A stretch of 64,000 nucleotides of DNA from an uncultured Tolumonas sp. (lineage in GTDB: Bacteria > Pseudomonadota > Gammaproteobacteria > Enterobacterales > Aeromonadaceae), in assembly GCF_963556105.2 (NCBI RefSeq), contig NZ_OY829944.1:1087001-1151000 (forward strand). The letters are read 5' to 3'. The first letter of the stretch is position 1. Each line of letters begins with the position of its first letter. A program made the translations under genes and the position numbers. The notes below the pieces were generated by a model, which made no database searches, was not told the origin of the DNA, and saw only the letters and a list, made by a program, of their open reading frames with translations. Shown in pieces: positions 38,922-47,940 of the stretch.

Positions 38922-39359
38922 GGAACTACCCCCTCGTCTCAAACTAAAGAACGTACAAACTATAATAAGCATTTTGCAGGCCAAAATTCATTTATGCATA
39001 ACCAAATGAGTTTTGGCGCATTGCGGGAATTAATCCGCTAACTTGTATCCCGACAAGTACTTTCCGTATATCACAGCTTATATAAAACTAAAATACGGAG
39101 ATGACAAAACTATTACAGACCTCAAAAGGTGAAAATAGACCTGCCGATTATCGAGCAAAGGGGAGTGATAGTTCTTATAGTTTCATTAGAAAACCTGTAG
39201 GTGTAAAGTGCATAATAAGTTCATATTTTGAATATTTATGCTGCTTAGGTAAAAAAATATCAATAATAATTTTGTATTTAAAGCTGATGCTGGTATTTTT
39301 CTAGGTATTATTTTTGCAGTGAATTTTCGTGTTCAGCGATTATTGGGAAAGGCTCATAT
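38922..39359. other. AT-rich region upstream of the ABC transporter operon
   Basis: 438 bases, clearly more AT-rich than neighbours. It must hold the DUF3545 gene promoter (minus) and the transporter promoter (plus). TTGTAT-N16-TATTTT near 39272-39299 is a weak sigma70 candidate. A 67-codon open frame (39101-39304) has no properly spaced ribosome binding site and an unremarkable composition, so I do not call it. TGAAT-like motifs are present but do not form a proper ArgR box. Confidence 0.4.
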
Positions 39360-40130
39360 ATGGAGCAAATTGCCACCTTAGAGGTGCAGAATTTATGTAA
39401 ACGCTTTGGTTCCAATGAGGTACTGAAGGGAATTAATCTGACAGCGCATAAAGGCGATGTCGTTTCTATTATTGGTTCGTCCGGTTCAGGCAAATCAACG
39501 TTTTTGCGTTGTATTAATTTGCTGGAAACGCCCACCAGTGGGGATGTTTATGTCCATGGTGAGCTAATTCGTATGAAAGCCGACAAATCTGGCGAACGTG
39601 TGCCTGAAGATGCGAAACAGGTTGCTAGGATCCGTTCTCGTCTTGCGATGGTATTTCAAAGTTTTAATCTTTGGTCTCATATGACGGTATTGCAAAATAT
39701 CATTGAAGTACCTGTGCATGTGTTGAAAGTGCCACGCCAAGAAGCGATCGAGAAAGCAGAAGCATTACTGCATCGTGTTGGCCTGTATGAACGTCGTGAT
39801 TATTATCCTGGCCATTTGTCTGGCGGGCAGCAACAACGTGCAGCTATTGCTCGTGCATTAGCGGTTGACCCGGAAGTGATGTTGTTTGATGAACCCACGT
39901 CTGCGCTAGATCCGGAATTGGTGGGGGAAGTGTTGTCTGTCATGCGTGGTTTGGCAGAAGAAGGTCGGACTATGTTGGTGGTGACACATGAAATGGCTTT
40001 CGCTCGTGATGTTTCAAATCGCGTCATGTTTTTGCATCAGGGACGAGTTGAAGAAGATGGCGATCCTAAAGAGCTGTTCGCTAATCCTAAATCAGAGCGT
40101 TTCCGTCAGTTTATATCGTCCACTTATTGA
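39360..40130 (+). CDS. Basic amino acid ABC transporter ATP-binding protein (HisP/AotP-like)
   Basis: 256 aa. The ATPase of a polar/basic amino acid importer. Walker A GSSGSGKST (residues 39-47), Q-loop MVFQSFNLWSHMTV, signature LSGGQQQR, Walker B VMLFDEPTSALDPE and H-loop VVTHEMAFARD. It closely resembles HisP/AotP, which serve arginine, ornithine, lysine and histidine uptake. GGGAAAGG is the ribosome binding site. First gene of a four-gene operon (ATPase, binding protein, two permeases). Confidence 0.92.
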   Translation: MEQIATLEVQNLCKRFGSNEVLKGINLTAHKGDVVSIIGSSGSGKSTFLRCINLLETPTSGDVYVHGELIRMKADKSGERVPEDAKQVARIRSRLAMVFQSFNLWSHMTVLQNIIEVPVHVLKVPRQEAIEKAEALLHRVGLYERRDYYPGHLSGGQQQRAAIARALAVDPEVMLFDEPTSALDPELVGEVLSVMRGLAEEGRTMLVVTHEMAFARDVSNRVMFLHQGRVEEDGDPKELFANPKSERFRQFISSTY

Positions 40131-40160
40131 TACGCTTATAAAATCAGCAAGGAGCAAACA

Positions 40161-40928
40161 ATGAAAAAACTGTTGTTAACAGTCGTTATGGCTAGTTTGA
40201 TGGTTACCGGTGTTCAGGCGAAACCATGGAAAGAGGTTCGTGTTGCGATTGAAGGTGCTTATCCACCATTTTCCAGCGTTGATGAAAAAGGCCAATTGTT
40301 GGGATTCGATGTTGATATCACCAATGCGCTGTGTGAACAGATGAAAGTAAAATGTACCATCGTAAAACAGGATTGGGACGGTATGATCCCTGGTCTGATG
40401 GCGCGTAAATTTGATGCAATCATTTCTACCATGGATATTACGGAAGAACGTAAGAAAAGCATTGATTTTTCTGAAAAATATCAACATGTGCCAGCTCGTT
40501 TTGCCGCTAAAAAAGGCGCCACGCTTGAGCTGACTGACGCTTTCATGAAAGATAAGAAGATCGGTGTGCAACGTGCTACATCTATGGATACTTATGTTTC
40601 TGATAACTTCCCTCACGCCACTATCAAACGCTACGGCACGGCCGATGAAGCGTATTTGGATCTGAAATCTGGCCGTGTTGATTATGTTTTGGCTGACGCT
40701 GCTTCTTTGATTGATGGTTTGGTGAAAAAATCAAACGGCGAATATAGCTTGATCGGACCAGGCCTAACTGAGAAAAAATGGTTCGGTGAAGGTGCCGGTG
40801 TCGCGTTACGTAAGGGTGACGGTGATCTGAAAGCGATGTTCAGCAAAGCGATTAAAGATATCCGCGCTAACGGTAACTACAAGAAAATTAATGATAAATA
40901 CTTTGATTTTGATGTTTACGGCGAATAA
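40161..40928 (+). CDS. Periplasmic basic amino acid-binding protein (ArgT/AotJ-like)
   Basis: 255 aa. Signal peptide at residues 1-20 (ending VQA), then a type II solute-binding fold: RVAIEGAYPPFSSVDEKGQL, GFDVDITNALCEQM, the WDGMIPGLMARKFDAIIS segment and STMDITEERK. These are typical of lysine/arginine/ornithine or histidine binding proteins. It is followed by a strong intercistronic hairpin before the permease genes, which should leave more mRNA for this protein than for the permeases. Confidence 0.93.
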   Translation: MKKLLLTVVMASLMVTGVQAKPWKEVRVAIEGAYPPFSSVDEKGQLLGFDVDITNALCEQMKVKCTIVKQDWDGMIPGLMARKFDAIISTMDITEERKKSIDFSEKYQHVPARFAAKKGATLELTDAFMKDKKIGVQRATSMDTYVSDNFPHATIKRYGTADEAYLDLKSGRVDYVLADAASLIDGLVKKSNGEYSLIGPGLTEKKWFGEGAGVALRKGDGDLKAMFSKAIKDIRANGNYKKINDKYFDFDVYGE

Positions 40929-40955
40929 AACCGCACGTTCATAATTTCTGTATTT

Positions 40956-40980
40956 AACGGGCCCATTGCGGGCCCGTTTT
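40956..40980 (+). terminator. Intercistronic hairpin between binding protein and permease
   Basis: A perfect 9-bp stem AACGGGCCC/GGGCCCGTT with a 5-base loop is followed by a short T run, 27 bases after the binding-protein stop and 13 bases before the permease ATG. Probably a partial terminator or mRNA stabiliser. Confidence 0.82.
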
Positions 40981-40993
40981 GATGGATAACGGT

Positions 40994-41734
40994 ATGTTCG
41001 ATTTGAAAGGCTATAGTGCCACGATATTTGATGGTGCCTGGATCACGCTGGAAGTTGCGCTTTTGTCAGTATTAGTTGCGGCTGTATTGGGCATGATGGG
41101 TGCGCTCGCTAAGCTATCTAAAAACCGCGTGGCGAAAGGTATTGCTACTTTTTATACCACGTTGGTGCGTGGTATCCCTGATTTGATCCTGATGATGCTG
41201 ATCTTCTTCGGTGGACAGATCTTCCTGAATTTCTTATGTACCCAAATTAACGAAGGCATAAACGGTTGGCTAACAGGACGCAATCCTAATCACGAATGGG
41301 TTTCGTATGTTCCTGATTACATTGATGTCAGCCCATTTATCGCTGGTGTTTTGGCAATAGGTTTCATTTTTGGCGCTTATATGGCGGAAACGTTCCGGGG
41401 CGCAATCTTGGCTGTTGAACGAGGACAGCTAGAAGCGGCATATGCTTATGGCATGTCGCCGTGGCAGGTTTTTCACCGAATTTTATTTCCACAAATGGTA
41501 CGGCATGCATTGCCGGGATTTGGTAATAACTGGCTGGTTTTACTGAAAACCACAGCATTGGTATCGGTGATCGGCTTAGATGATATGGTGCGTAAAGCGG
41601 GGTTAGCCGCTGGCAGTACACAATTACCGTTTACTTTTTATATGTTTGTTGCGCTGATTTTCTTAGGTTTTACCGCAGTCTCTACGGCGTTGTTGCGCTG
41701 GGCTGAATTACGTTATGCAATTAAAACGAGGTAA
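40994..41734 (+). CDS. Basic amino acid ABC transporter permease (HisQ-like)
   Basis: 246 aa. An inner-membrane permease with about five transmembrane helices and the EAA loop EAAYAYGMSPWQ that contacts the ATPase. TTLVRGIPDLILMMLIFFGG and LPGFGNNWLVLLKTTALVS match HisQ/AotQ. ATG 40994 has GGA seven bases upstream. The ATG at 40982 lies at the base of the preceding hairpin and is less likely. The second permease gene follows after five bases. Confidence 0.92.
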   Translation: MFDLKGYSATIFDGAWITLEVALLSVLVAAVLGMMGALAKLSKNRVAKGIATFYTTLVRGIPDLILMMLIFFGGQIFLNFLCTQINEGINGWLTGRNPNHEWVSYVPDYIDVSPFIAGVLAIGFIFGAYMAETFRGAILAVERGQLEAAYAYGMSPWQVFHRILFPQMVRHALPGFGNNWLVLLKTTALVSVIGLDDMVRKAGLAAGSTQLPFTFYMFVALIFLGFTAVSTALLRWAELRYAIKTR

Positions 41735-41739
41735 GTCGG

Positions 41740-42435
41740 ATGTTTGATTTTTCCATTATTTACAATGAATGGCCGACCTATCTGGAAGGGTTAATCAATA
41801 CAGTTTGGTTGGTTGCAGTTTCACTGCTCGCGGGTTTAAGCATTGCGATCCCTGTCGGTATTTTACGTAACAGCCAGAGTGCTTTTTTACGTTACCCTGC
41901 TTGGGCTTATATCTATTTTTTCCGTGGAACGCCGTTGCTGGTGCAGTTGTTTATTATTTACTACGGTGCAGGGCAATGGCAGTGGTTACAGCATTCATGG
42001 GCCTGGAAATGGTTTCAAGAAGCATGGTTTTGTTCGCTGTTAGCTTTTGCTTTAAATACCGGAGCCTATACGGCAGAAATTGTGCGTGGTGCTATTCAGA
42101 TGATCCCGAAAGGGGAGCTGGAAGCGGCCGCCGCCTTTGGTATGTCGCGTTGGCAAATGTTGCGACATATCATTTTACCCAGCGCGTTACGCCGTGCATT
42201 GCCAGCCTATAGCAATGAAGTGATACTAATGTTGCATGGTTCGTCGGTGGCAGGCGTTATCACCGTGGTTGATTTGACGGGGGCGGCACGGATCATTAAC
42301 GCACGTTATTACACACCGTTTGAAGCGTTTATTACTGCCGGTGTGTTGTATTTAATGCTGAGTTTAATGCTGGTTTGGGGTTTTCGCCGTTTGGAACGCC
42401 ACTGGTATGCACATTTGCGTCCGAGAATTGGTTAA
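41740..42435 (+). CDS. Basic amino acid ABC transporter permease (HisM-like)
   Basis: 231 aa. The second permease of the heterodimeric channel. GLINTVWLVAVSLLAGLSIA is the first membrane helix, YFFRGTPLLVQLFIIYYG is the family motif, and GELEAAAAFGMSRWQ is the EAA loop. Resembles HisM/AotM. It is the last gene of the operon; I see no clear terminator in the 71 bases that follow. Confidence 0.92.
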   Translation: MFDFSIIYNEWPTYLEGLINTVWLVAVSLLAGLSIAIPVGILRNSQSAFLRYPAWAYIYFFRGTPLLVQLFIIYYGAGQWQWLQHSWAWKWFQEAWFCSLLAFALNTGAYTAEIVRGAIQMIPKGELEAAAAFGMSRWQMLRHIILPSALRRALPAYSNEVILMLHGSSVAGVITVVDLTGAARIINARYYTPFEAFITAGVLYLMLSLMLVWGFRRLERHWYAHLRPRIG

Positions 42436-42506
42436 GCGGGTATTATCTGGGATCTATAGCGTGATACCATATTGGTGCTTATGCGTATCTAGTTAAGGGT
42501 TCCATT

Positions 42507-44465
42507 TTGTTCGTTCAGTTGTTCGTCAGTTTCTTTTTGTTATTTTTTAGTCTGACTGCTTCAGCTGATGAGCAAGTCAAATTTGAGCCTGCACCGCAAT
42601 GGGTGCAGAGCCTGCAATTGCCCACTGTTTCTCACCAATCTTCGCCGGTTAACGGCCTGCGTTATCAATTAATCGATCGTCAGCTTAATCTGGAAGCTCG
42701 CCAGGTTTCGCAATATACCCATTATGTCATGCAAATCACGAGCACTGAGGGGTTGGAGCAGGCCTCTCAGCTGTCATTTGATTTTGATCCCGGGTATCAA
42801 ACACTGCAGATACATCAGGTGCGCGTGTTAAGACAAGGTGTTTATCTTGATCGATTGGAACCTAATGAGCTAAGACTGTTCCAGCGGGAACCGGATCTTG
42901 AGCATTTTCTTTATTCTGGAACTAAAACGGCTTACCTAATTTTACCGGATATTCGGGTGGGTGATGTTTTGGAATATAGCTACAGCACGATTGGCAATAA
43001 TCCCGTATTAGGCAATAAATTCAGCGTACAAATGCAACTTGATTGGGAAATGCCAGTGGCATTTAACTCAGTTCGGGTTTTAGTGAATAGTGGGCGTACA
43101 CTTTATTATTCAGTGCCTGAAGGCCAGAATGGCAAGTTGACCATGATGGAATCTTCTACGCACCGCGAGTTATTATGGCAACAATCCCCGGTGGCTGCCG
43201 TTAATGTGGATGACGATGTTCCAGCTTGGTTTACTCCACATCATTATTGGTCGCTGAGTGAGTTTTCCTCATGGCAAGATGTTGTGCAATGGGCTTTGCC
43301 GCTCTATGAACAAACTGCGATTGTTGAACCCGTTGTTCAACAAGTTGCAGATCAACTCATGCAAACCTCTTCCGAACCTAAAGCGCGGGTAATGGCTGCT
43401 TTGCAGTTTGTGCAGCAACAGGTGCGTTATCTGGGAATTGAGGATGGTATTGGCTCACATGTACCACGTAAAGCCTCTGATACCTTGTACCGTCGTTATG
43501 GCGACTGTAAGGATAAAACGGTATTGCTAATGGCATTACTCAAAGCGATGGGATTCAATCCGCAGGCGGCTTTGGTTAATCTGGAACAGGGCACTATTCT
43601 GCCTAAACAGCTACCATCGCCTTATGCCTTTGATCATGTCATTGTGACGTTATCGCTGGGTGAGCAACAATATTGGATGGACGGTACAGATCTGAATCAA
43701 GGCTCGGATCTGGACACCATCGGTGTTCCTTATTTGCATTATGCGTTACCTGTTGCATCAGACAGCAAGGAATTGGTCGCGATGGATGACAAATATCGTG
43801 CGGCGGAGACGGTATTACGACGCGAACTTTGGCTGGATGAACCGCGGAGCCGTTTATTAGTGGAAGCTCGTTATTCAGGGCATGAAGCCGAGACGCAGCG
43901 TTCTTCCTGGAAAAATACCTCTCCGGAACAAATTGGTCATCAGCAGGTTGGCTATTATTCAAAACTTTATTCTGATTTAGAAAGCCACGCTTTACCTGAT
44001 TTTCAAGATGACCTACAGAAAAATGAACTGGTATTACGTCAGCAATTTACGTTATCCGGTGGTTCAGAAGAGTTAGCTCGAAATGGTCTGCCGTTATATG
44101 CAGACTTGATTGATAATTATCTGAAAACAATTGATAACTCAAGAAAGCAACCTCTAGCACTCGGGCCACCACTTAAAATTCGCCAGGAGTTTATCTTTCA
44201 TTTACCACATGATGTAAATATTGCCGATTACAATCAGCATTATGAAAATGAAGTATTTAGTTTCAGTATTTGGGTTCAGCAGGTAAAACCACGGTTATTG
44301 CGGGTAACTTATCGTTATCAGAACCGACTGGATCATGTGCCTGTACGTGAGTTGGCGCGTTATCGGGAATCGGTACTACGAGCGAGAGAGGAGCTTGCGC
44401 TTAACTTTACTCTCCCGCCGGCAGTTGCGATGACTGCAAGTACAAGTGCTGAGCCAGCTAAATAA
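42507..44465 (+). CDS. Exported DUF3857 / transglutaminase-like protein
   Basis: 652 aa. TTG start supported by AAGGG eight bases upstream. A signal peptide (about residues 1-20, ending ASA) is followed by a DUF3857 domain (about 60-230) and a transglutaminase-like domain (about 270-400). The putative triad is Cys334 in [10 protein letters not shown], His in AFDHVIV and Asp in [10 protein letters not shown]-terminal DUF2569/3858-like beta region follows. The protein is probably periplasmic and its substrate is unknown. Its end overlaps the convergent xthA by eight bases. Confidence 0.8.
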   Translation: MFVQLFVSFFLLFFSLTASADEQVKFEPAPQWVQSLQLPTVSHQSSPVNGLRYQLIDRQLNLEARQVSQYTHYVMQITSTEGLEQASQLSFDFDPGYQTLQIHQVRVLRQGVYLDRLEPNELRLFQREPDLEHFLYSGTKTAYLILPDIRVGDVLEYSYSTIGNNPVLGNKFSVQMQLDWEMPVAFNSVRVLVNSGRTLYYSVPEGQNGKLTMMESSTHRELLWQQSPVAAVNVDDDVPAWFTPHHYWSLSEFSSWQDVVQWALPLYEQTAIVEPVVQQVADQLMQTSSEPKARVMAALQFVQQQVRYLGIEDGIGSHVPRKASDTLYRRYGDCKDKTVLLMALLKAMGFNPQAALVNLEQGTILPKQLPSPYAFDHVIVTLSLGEQQYWMDGTDLNQGSDLDTIGVPYLHYALPVASDSKELVAMDDKYRAAETVLRRELWLDEPRSRLLVEARYSGHEAETQRSSWKNTSPEQIGHQQVGYYSKLYSDLESHALPDFQDDLQKNELVLRQQFTLSGGSEELARNGLPLYADLIDNYLKTIDNSRKQPLALGPPLKIRQEFIFHLPHDVNIADYNQHYENEVFSFSIWVQQVKPRLLRVTYRYQNRLDHVPVRELARYRESVLRAREELALNFTLPPAVAMTASTSAEPAK

Positions 44466-45264
44466 ACTCAGCCCAGATCGGTGCATGATCAGATGGCTTT
44501 TCCATACCACGGATCTGGTAATCAATACCGGTATGCTGTAAACGTTGTTGCAGTACTAGGGTGGCAAGTAACAGATCGATCCGCAACCCGCGATTATCAT
44601 CAAAACCACGGCTACGATAATCGAACCATGAGAAATGTTCATTAGAATCAGGGTTTTGGCTGCGCCAAGTATCTACAAAGCCCCAAGCGAATAATTCATT
44701 AAGCCACTCTCTTTCTTCTGGCAAGAAAGAGCATTTCCCTGTTTGTAACCAGCGTTTACGGTTAGCTTCACCAATACCGATATCAAGATCAGTCGAAGAA
44801 ATATTCATATCACCCATAATTACGATATCTTCATCAGGATGATGGTTTTGTTGTAAATAACTCAGCAGGTCTTTGTAAAATTTCTGTTTGGCTGGAAATT
44901 TAGTCGGATGATCGCGAGATTCACCTTGTGGAAAATAACCATTAAACACCGTTAGTAAACGGCCATTTTCTTGCTGAAACTGTCCGATGATTAACCGCCG
45001 TTGTGCTTCATTATCATCAGCAGGAAAACCTTTGATGATCGCATCTGGCGTTGTACGGGATAATAATGCGACGCCATAATGTGCCTTTTGTCCGTGAAAA
45101 TGAACCTGATAACCGAGCTCTTCAATCAGACTACTTGGAAACATCTCATCATGAACTTTAGTTTCTTGTAAGCCGATGATGTCAGGGTTATGTTGTTCAA
45201 TAATGGCTTGTAATTGATGTGGTCTGGCTCTTAGCCCGTTGATGTTAAAAGAAATAATTTTCAT
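44458..45264 (-). CDS. xthA: Exodeoxyribonuclease III
   Basis: 268 aa, matching E. coli XthA. An AP endonuclease and 3'-5' exonuclease of base-excision repair. Conserved motifs are [27 protein letters not shown] (catalytic Glu34), [23 protein letters not shown] and the terminal [10 protein letters not shown] with the catalytic His. It lies 15 bases after the response regulator gene on the same strand, so the two may be cotranscribed. I see no strong ribosome binding site. Confidence 0.96.
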   Translation of the reverse strand: MKIISFNINGLRARPHQLQAIIEQHNPDIIGLQETKVHDEMFPSSLIEELGYQVHFHGQKAHYGVALLSRTTPDAIIKGFPADDNEAQRRLIIGQFQQENGRLLTVFNGYFPQGESRDHPTKFPAKQKFYKDLLSYLQQNHHPDEDIVIMGDMNISSTDLDIGIGEANRKRWLQTGKCSFLPEEREWLNELFAWGFVDTWRSQNPDSNEHFSWFDYRSRGFDDNRGLRIDLLLATLVLQQRLQHTGIDYQIRGMEKPSDHAPIWAEFI

Positions 45265-45279
45265 ATAATTTAAGTCAAC

Positions 45280-46953
45280 TCAGCGTTTTCGTGGTTTTAG
45301 CAGAGCCATAGACTCTACCTTCAATTGTTCATAACGTGCTTTCTGTGCCGGGTTTAGTGGTACGCCGTCCATAATCGTTAATGTTTCACTTAATTCCGTC
45401 AACAGATCTTTTCGTGTCTGTTGTTGCTGGCATAAAGCCAATAATGCCTGTGTTTTATTCAGAGCCGCACTGGTATTTGCTGGTGCTTTACGTTGTGCAT
45501 CGCGGAAATGTTTTAATGCCATTTCCAGATCGCCTTGAGTAAAGGCTTTGATACCTTGTTCGTTACTCAGTTGATATTGGTTTCTGCGTTCGGTTATTAC
45601 GGTATCAGAACGAATAGATTGGATACACTGCGTCAGTAATGGGTCTTTGGCCTGCTCTGGTGGTAATGACTTTTGTAATTGATCTGCAAATTCAAACTCC
45701 CCGAGTTGTAGCATTGCCAAAATGGTTTCACTTAATATCTCTGATGACATCGTTTGTGGGGCATCAAGATAATCCTGCGTTGATTTATACAGCAGTTGTT
45801 TTCCTTTCGGCAGATTGCCTCGAGCCATTTGCACTCTCGCCTGACATATATGTTCAAACGTATGAAAATCAAAATCATGGTTTATCAAGCTGTCTCTACA
45901 ACGAGATAAAGCGGTGTTGACTTGTTTTTGTAAATTGCCGATGTGGTAGGGGTCTTGGCTATTAATCGCATGCAAAATCACACAATGAATATAGCTGCCT
46001 AATATCTGCGGATTATCATCGACAGCGTAACGATGTAAATCCAGCAGTGTGGCTAATGATTGTTTTGCCCGGAAATAATCATGCTGGCTTAAGCAATGTT
46101 CGGCGATTTGTTGATGTAGTCGGCCCGACTGCGGGGAAATACTTACTGCGCGCTCCAGCGTTGCAATAGCCTCTTCACTTGCTCCGATAGCCAATTGTGA
46201 ATACGCAAGCCAGCGATAGGCATCGACCATGAACGGCCGTAGTTGTAATGCGGAATGTAAATGCACAATTGCCGCATCGTGATCCCCTAATTGCTGTGTT
46301 GCTCGACCGAGAAAAAGGCGTAACCAAGCCGATTCACGCACCGCCAAACCTTCATTTAGAATTTGCTTCGCTTCTTGTGCTCTGTTTTGTTCCAGATATA
46401 TCTCAGCCATGATGCAACGACAATAATTGGCATAACGACTGTTTTGCGAGATGATTTTTTTACATTCGACCAAAACCTGCTCGGTATCGGCTGATTGGAA
46501 TGCAGTGAGCATCGGTAACAGTTGCTGCTTACGGTTTAGTGCTCGCAATAACCGAAGTCGAAGCTGTTCTTGCGAAAAGGGTTTCATCATGTAGTCATCA
46601 GGTTCTGATTCCAGCGCACTCAAAACCATAGAGCGTGAATTATCGCCACTGATGATAAAAATAACAGAGTCGACAGGGACTAGTTTTTGTTGTTTCAGAT
46701 AATCCATGAGCTGACGACCGTTTTCGCCATGGCCGAGGTTATAATCGATTAGGTAAATATCGAATTGTTCTTTCTGGAAACGCTTACGGCTTTCTTCTGC
46801 TGAACTGAGTAGCGTAATTCGACTGAAACCGAGGTTTTGTAACAAGGCTTTAATCAGGATCTGAAAGGAACGCTGGTCGTCGACAACGACGATACGTTTT
46901 TCGAGCATGCTGAGCTGGAGATATGTACTATTTTCGGATTCCGCAGTTAGCAT
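45280..46953 (-). CDS. Response regulator with C-terminal TPR repeats
   Basis: 557 aa. An N-terminal receiver domain (about residues 18-140) has the acidic pair VVVDDQ, the phosphorylatable Asp in IYLIDYNLGHGENG and the conserved Lys in MMKPFSQEQ. The rest (about 150-550) is helical TPR-like repeats (LFLGRATQQLGDHDAAIVHL; LAYSQLAIGASEEAIATLER). There is no DNA-binding or enzymatic output domain, so it probably signals by protein contact. ATG 46953 has GGAAG upstream; a TTG five codons earlier is less likely. No histidine kinase gene is nearby. Confidence 0.85.
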   Translation of the reverse strand: MLTAESENSTYLQLSMLEKRIVVVDDQRSFQILIKALLQNLGFSRITLLSSAEESRKRFQKEQFDIYLIDYNLGHGENGRQLMDYLKQQKLVPVDSVIFIISGDNSRSMVLSALESEPDDYMMKPFSQEQLRLRLLRALNRKQQLLPMLTAFQSADTEQVLVECKKIISQNSRYANYCRCIMAEIYLEQNRAQEAKQILNEGLAVRESAWLRLFLGRATQQLGDHDAAIVHLHSALQLRPFMVDAYRWLAYSQLAIGASEEAIATLERAVSISPQSGRLHQQIAEHCLSQHDYFRAKQSLATLLDLHRYAVDDNPQILGSYIHCVILHAINSQDPYHIGNLQKQVNTALSRCRDSLINHDFDFHTFEHICQARVQMARGNLPKGKQLLYKSTQDYLDAPQTMSSEILSETILAMLQLGEFEFADQLQKSLPPEQAKDPLLTQCIQSIRSDTVITERRNQYQLSNEQGIKAFTQGDLEMALKHFRDAQRKAPANTSAALNKTQALLALCQQQQTRKDLLTELSETLTIMDGVPLNPAQKARYEQLKVESMALLKPRKR

Positions 46954-47044
46954 TGAATTTCTTCCCAAATATCACTGAAGGAATAATAAGACAGTTTTGT
47001 ATTCAGTGCTTGGAAAGTTATTATAAACAGGAAGAGAGTGGAGA

Positions 47045-47129
<85 letters not shown>

Positions 47130-47162
47130 ACGAGCTTTTTTTGCGATTTATTATGCACTTAA

Positions 47163-47247
47163 TGGTGGAGGGAGAAGGATTCGAACCTTCGAAGGCAGAG
47201 CCGTCAGATTTACAGTCTGATCCCTTTGGCCGCTCGGGAATCCCTCC
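47163..47247 (-). tRNA. tRNA-Tyr (GUA), upstream copy
   Basis: 85 bases with encoded CCA. Nearly identical to the copy at 47045-47129, differing at the acceptor base pair 7:66 (A-U here, G-C in the other), a compensatory change. Transcribed first of the pair; the two are separated by 33 bases. Confidence 0.96.
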
Positions 47248-47262
47248 TCAAGTGCGGAGCGA

Positions 47263-47290
47263 ATACTACCAGAAACTTCCTGTTTGTGAA
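47263..47290 (-). promoter_or_regulatory. Promoter of the tRNA-Tyr pair
   Basis: On the minus strand, TTCACA (47285-47290), a 16-base spacer, then TAGTAT (47263-47268), followed by a GC-rich stretch (CGCTCCGC) like the discriminator of stable RNA promoters. It lies about 16 bases before the first tRNA. Confidence 0.68.
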
Positions 47291-47359
47291 CCCCGAAAGT
47301 GCTAAAGATCAGAGAAATTTCGCCGATATAAGTTCAAATGCTCATTTTTCAGACTTTTT

Positions 47360-47872
47360 ATGCTTACACAAACGATCCGTGAGCACTTTTTGGTCGATGA
47401 ATTGCAACTCGGCCAACAACTTAATGATGCTATACATCAAGAACAGCGAAGTTATTTTTCGCTGTTACTGTCGATGCTGTCGGCTGATGTATTAGACCAG
47501 CCTGAGTTTTCATCGAAAACTGAAGAAAATATTCCTGCCATTGACTGGCGAAAGCGGTGGGACTTACCGCCGGCTGCTGTTTTAGATAGTAGCAACAGCT
47601 CTGCCGATGAAAGTTATTTCCGAAGTATGTTGCTACATGAAGGCGGTATTGAAGCGGTTCATTTATTTAATGCGGCACAACCAGATCCGTTGAGCTGGCG
47701 TCAATTTGCGATCCCGGCAGAGGTCTGGAATGAATTACCGCCATTGCAACAAGAAAAGTTCCGTCAGCAACATCAAATAAACTATCAGCCATTTGATGAA
47801 ACGCCGGATGCAATGATGCAAGTTCTGGAAGGATTTGATTATACGCGGGAACTAACCGTGAATTATTTCTAG
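47360..47872 (+). CDS. Conserved hypothetical protein, VC2046/SO_2500-like
   Basis: 170 aa. A soluble acidic protein with no signal peptide or membrane segment. The N-terminus VDELQLGQQLNDAIHQEQRS, then YFSLLLSMLSADVLDQPEF, resembles, from memory, the VC2046/SO_2500 family of Vibrio and Shewanella, which has no established function. There is no strong ribosome binding site before the ATG. It faces the M32 peptidase gene with a hairpin between them. Confidence 0.62.
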   Translation: MLTQTIREHFLVDELQLGQQLNDAIHQEQRSYFSLLLSMLSADVLDQPEFSSKTEENIPAIDWRKRWDLPPAAVLDSSNSSADESYFRSMLLHEGGIEAVHLFNAAQPDPLSWRQFAIPAEVWNELPPLQQEKFRQQHQINYQPFDETPDAMMQVLEGFDYTRELTVNYF

Positions 47873-47897
47873 TCTTAGGGTTTGACGGTTGAGGCAG

Positions 47898-47935
47898 CCA
47901 TTGACCACACTGCATTCGGGCAATGTGGTCAATGG
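47898..47935. terminator. Hairpin between convergent genes
   Basis: A 15-bp stem with a single mismatch (47898-47912 with 47921-47935) lies between the VC2046-like gene and the end of the M32 peptidase gene. No T run is present, so termination efficiency is uncertain. Confidence 0.6.
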
Positions 47936-47940
47936 TGAAA

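Noticed and set aside
39220-39260. Possible ArgR box (TTCATATTTTGAATATTTATG) upstream of the transporter
   Set aside because: The half-sites are in outward orientation or have wrong spacing; only one TGAAT half matches the consensus.
39101-39304. 67-codon open frame upstream of the ABC transporter operon
   Set aside because: GGAG lies directly against the ATG with no spacing, the composition is AT-driven and the C-terminus looks like random hydrophobic sequence.
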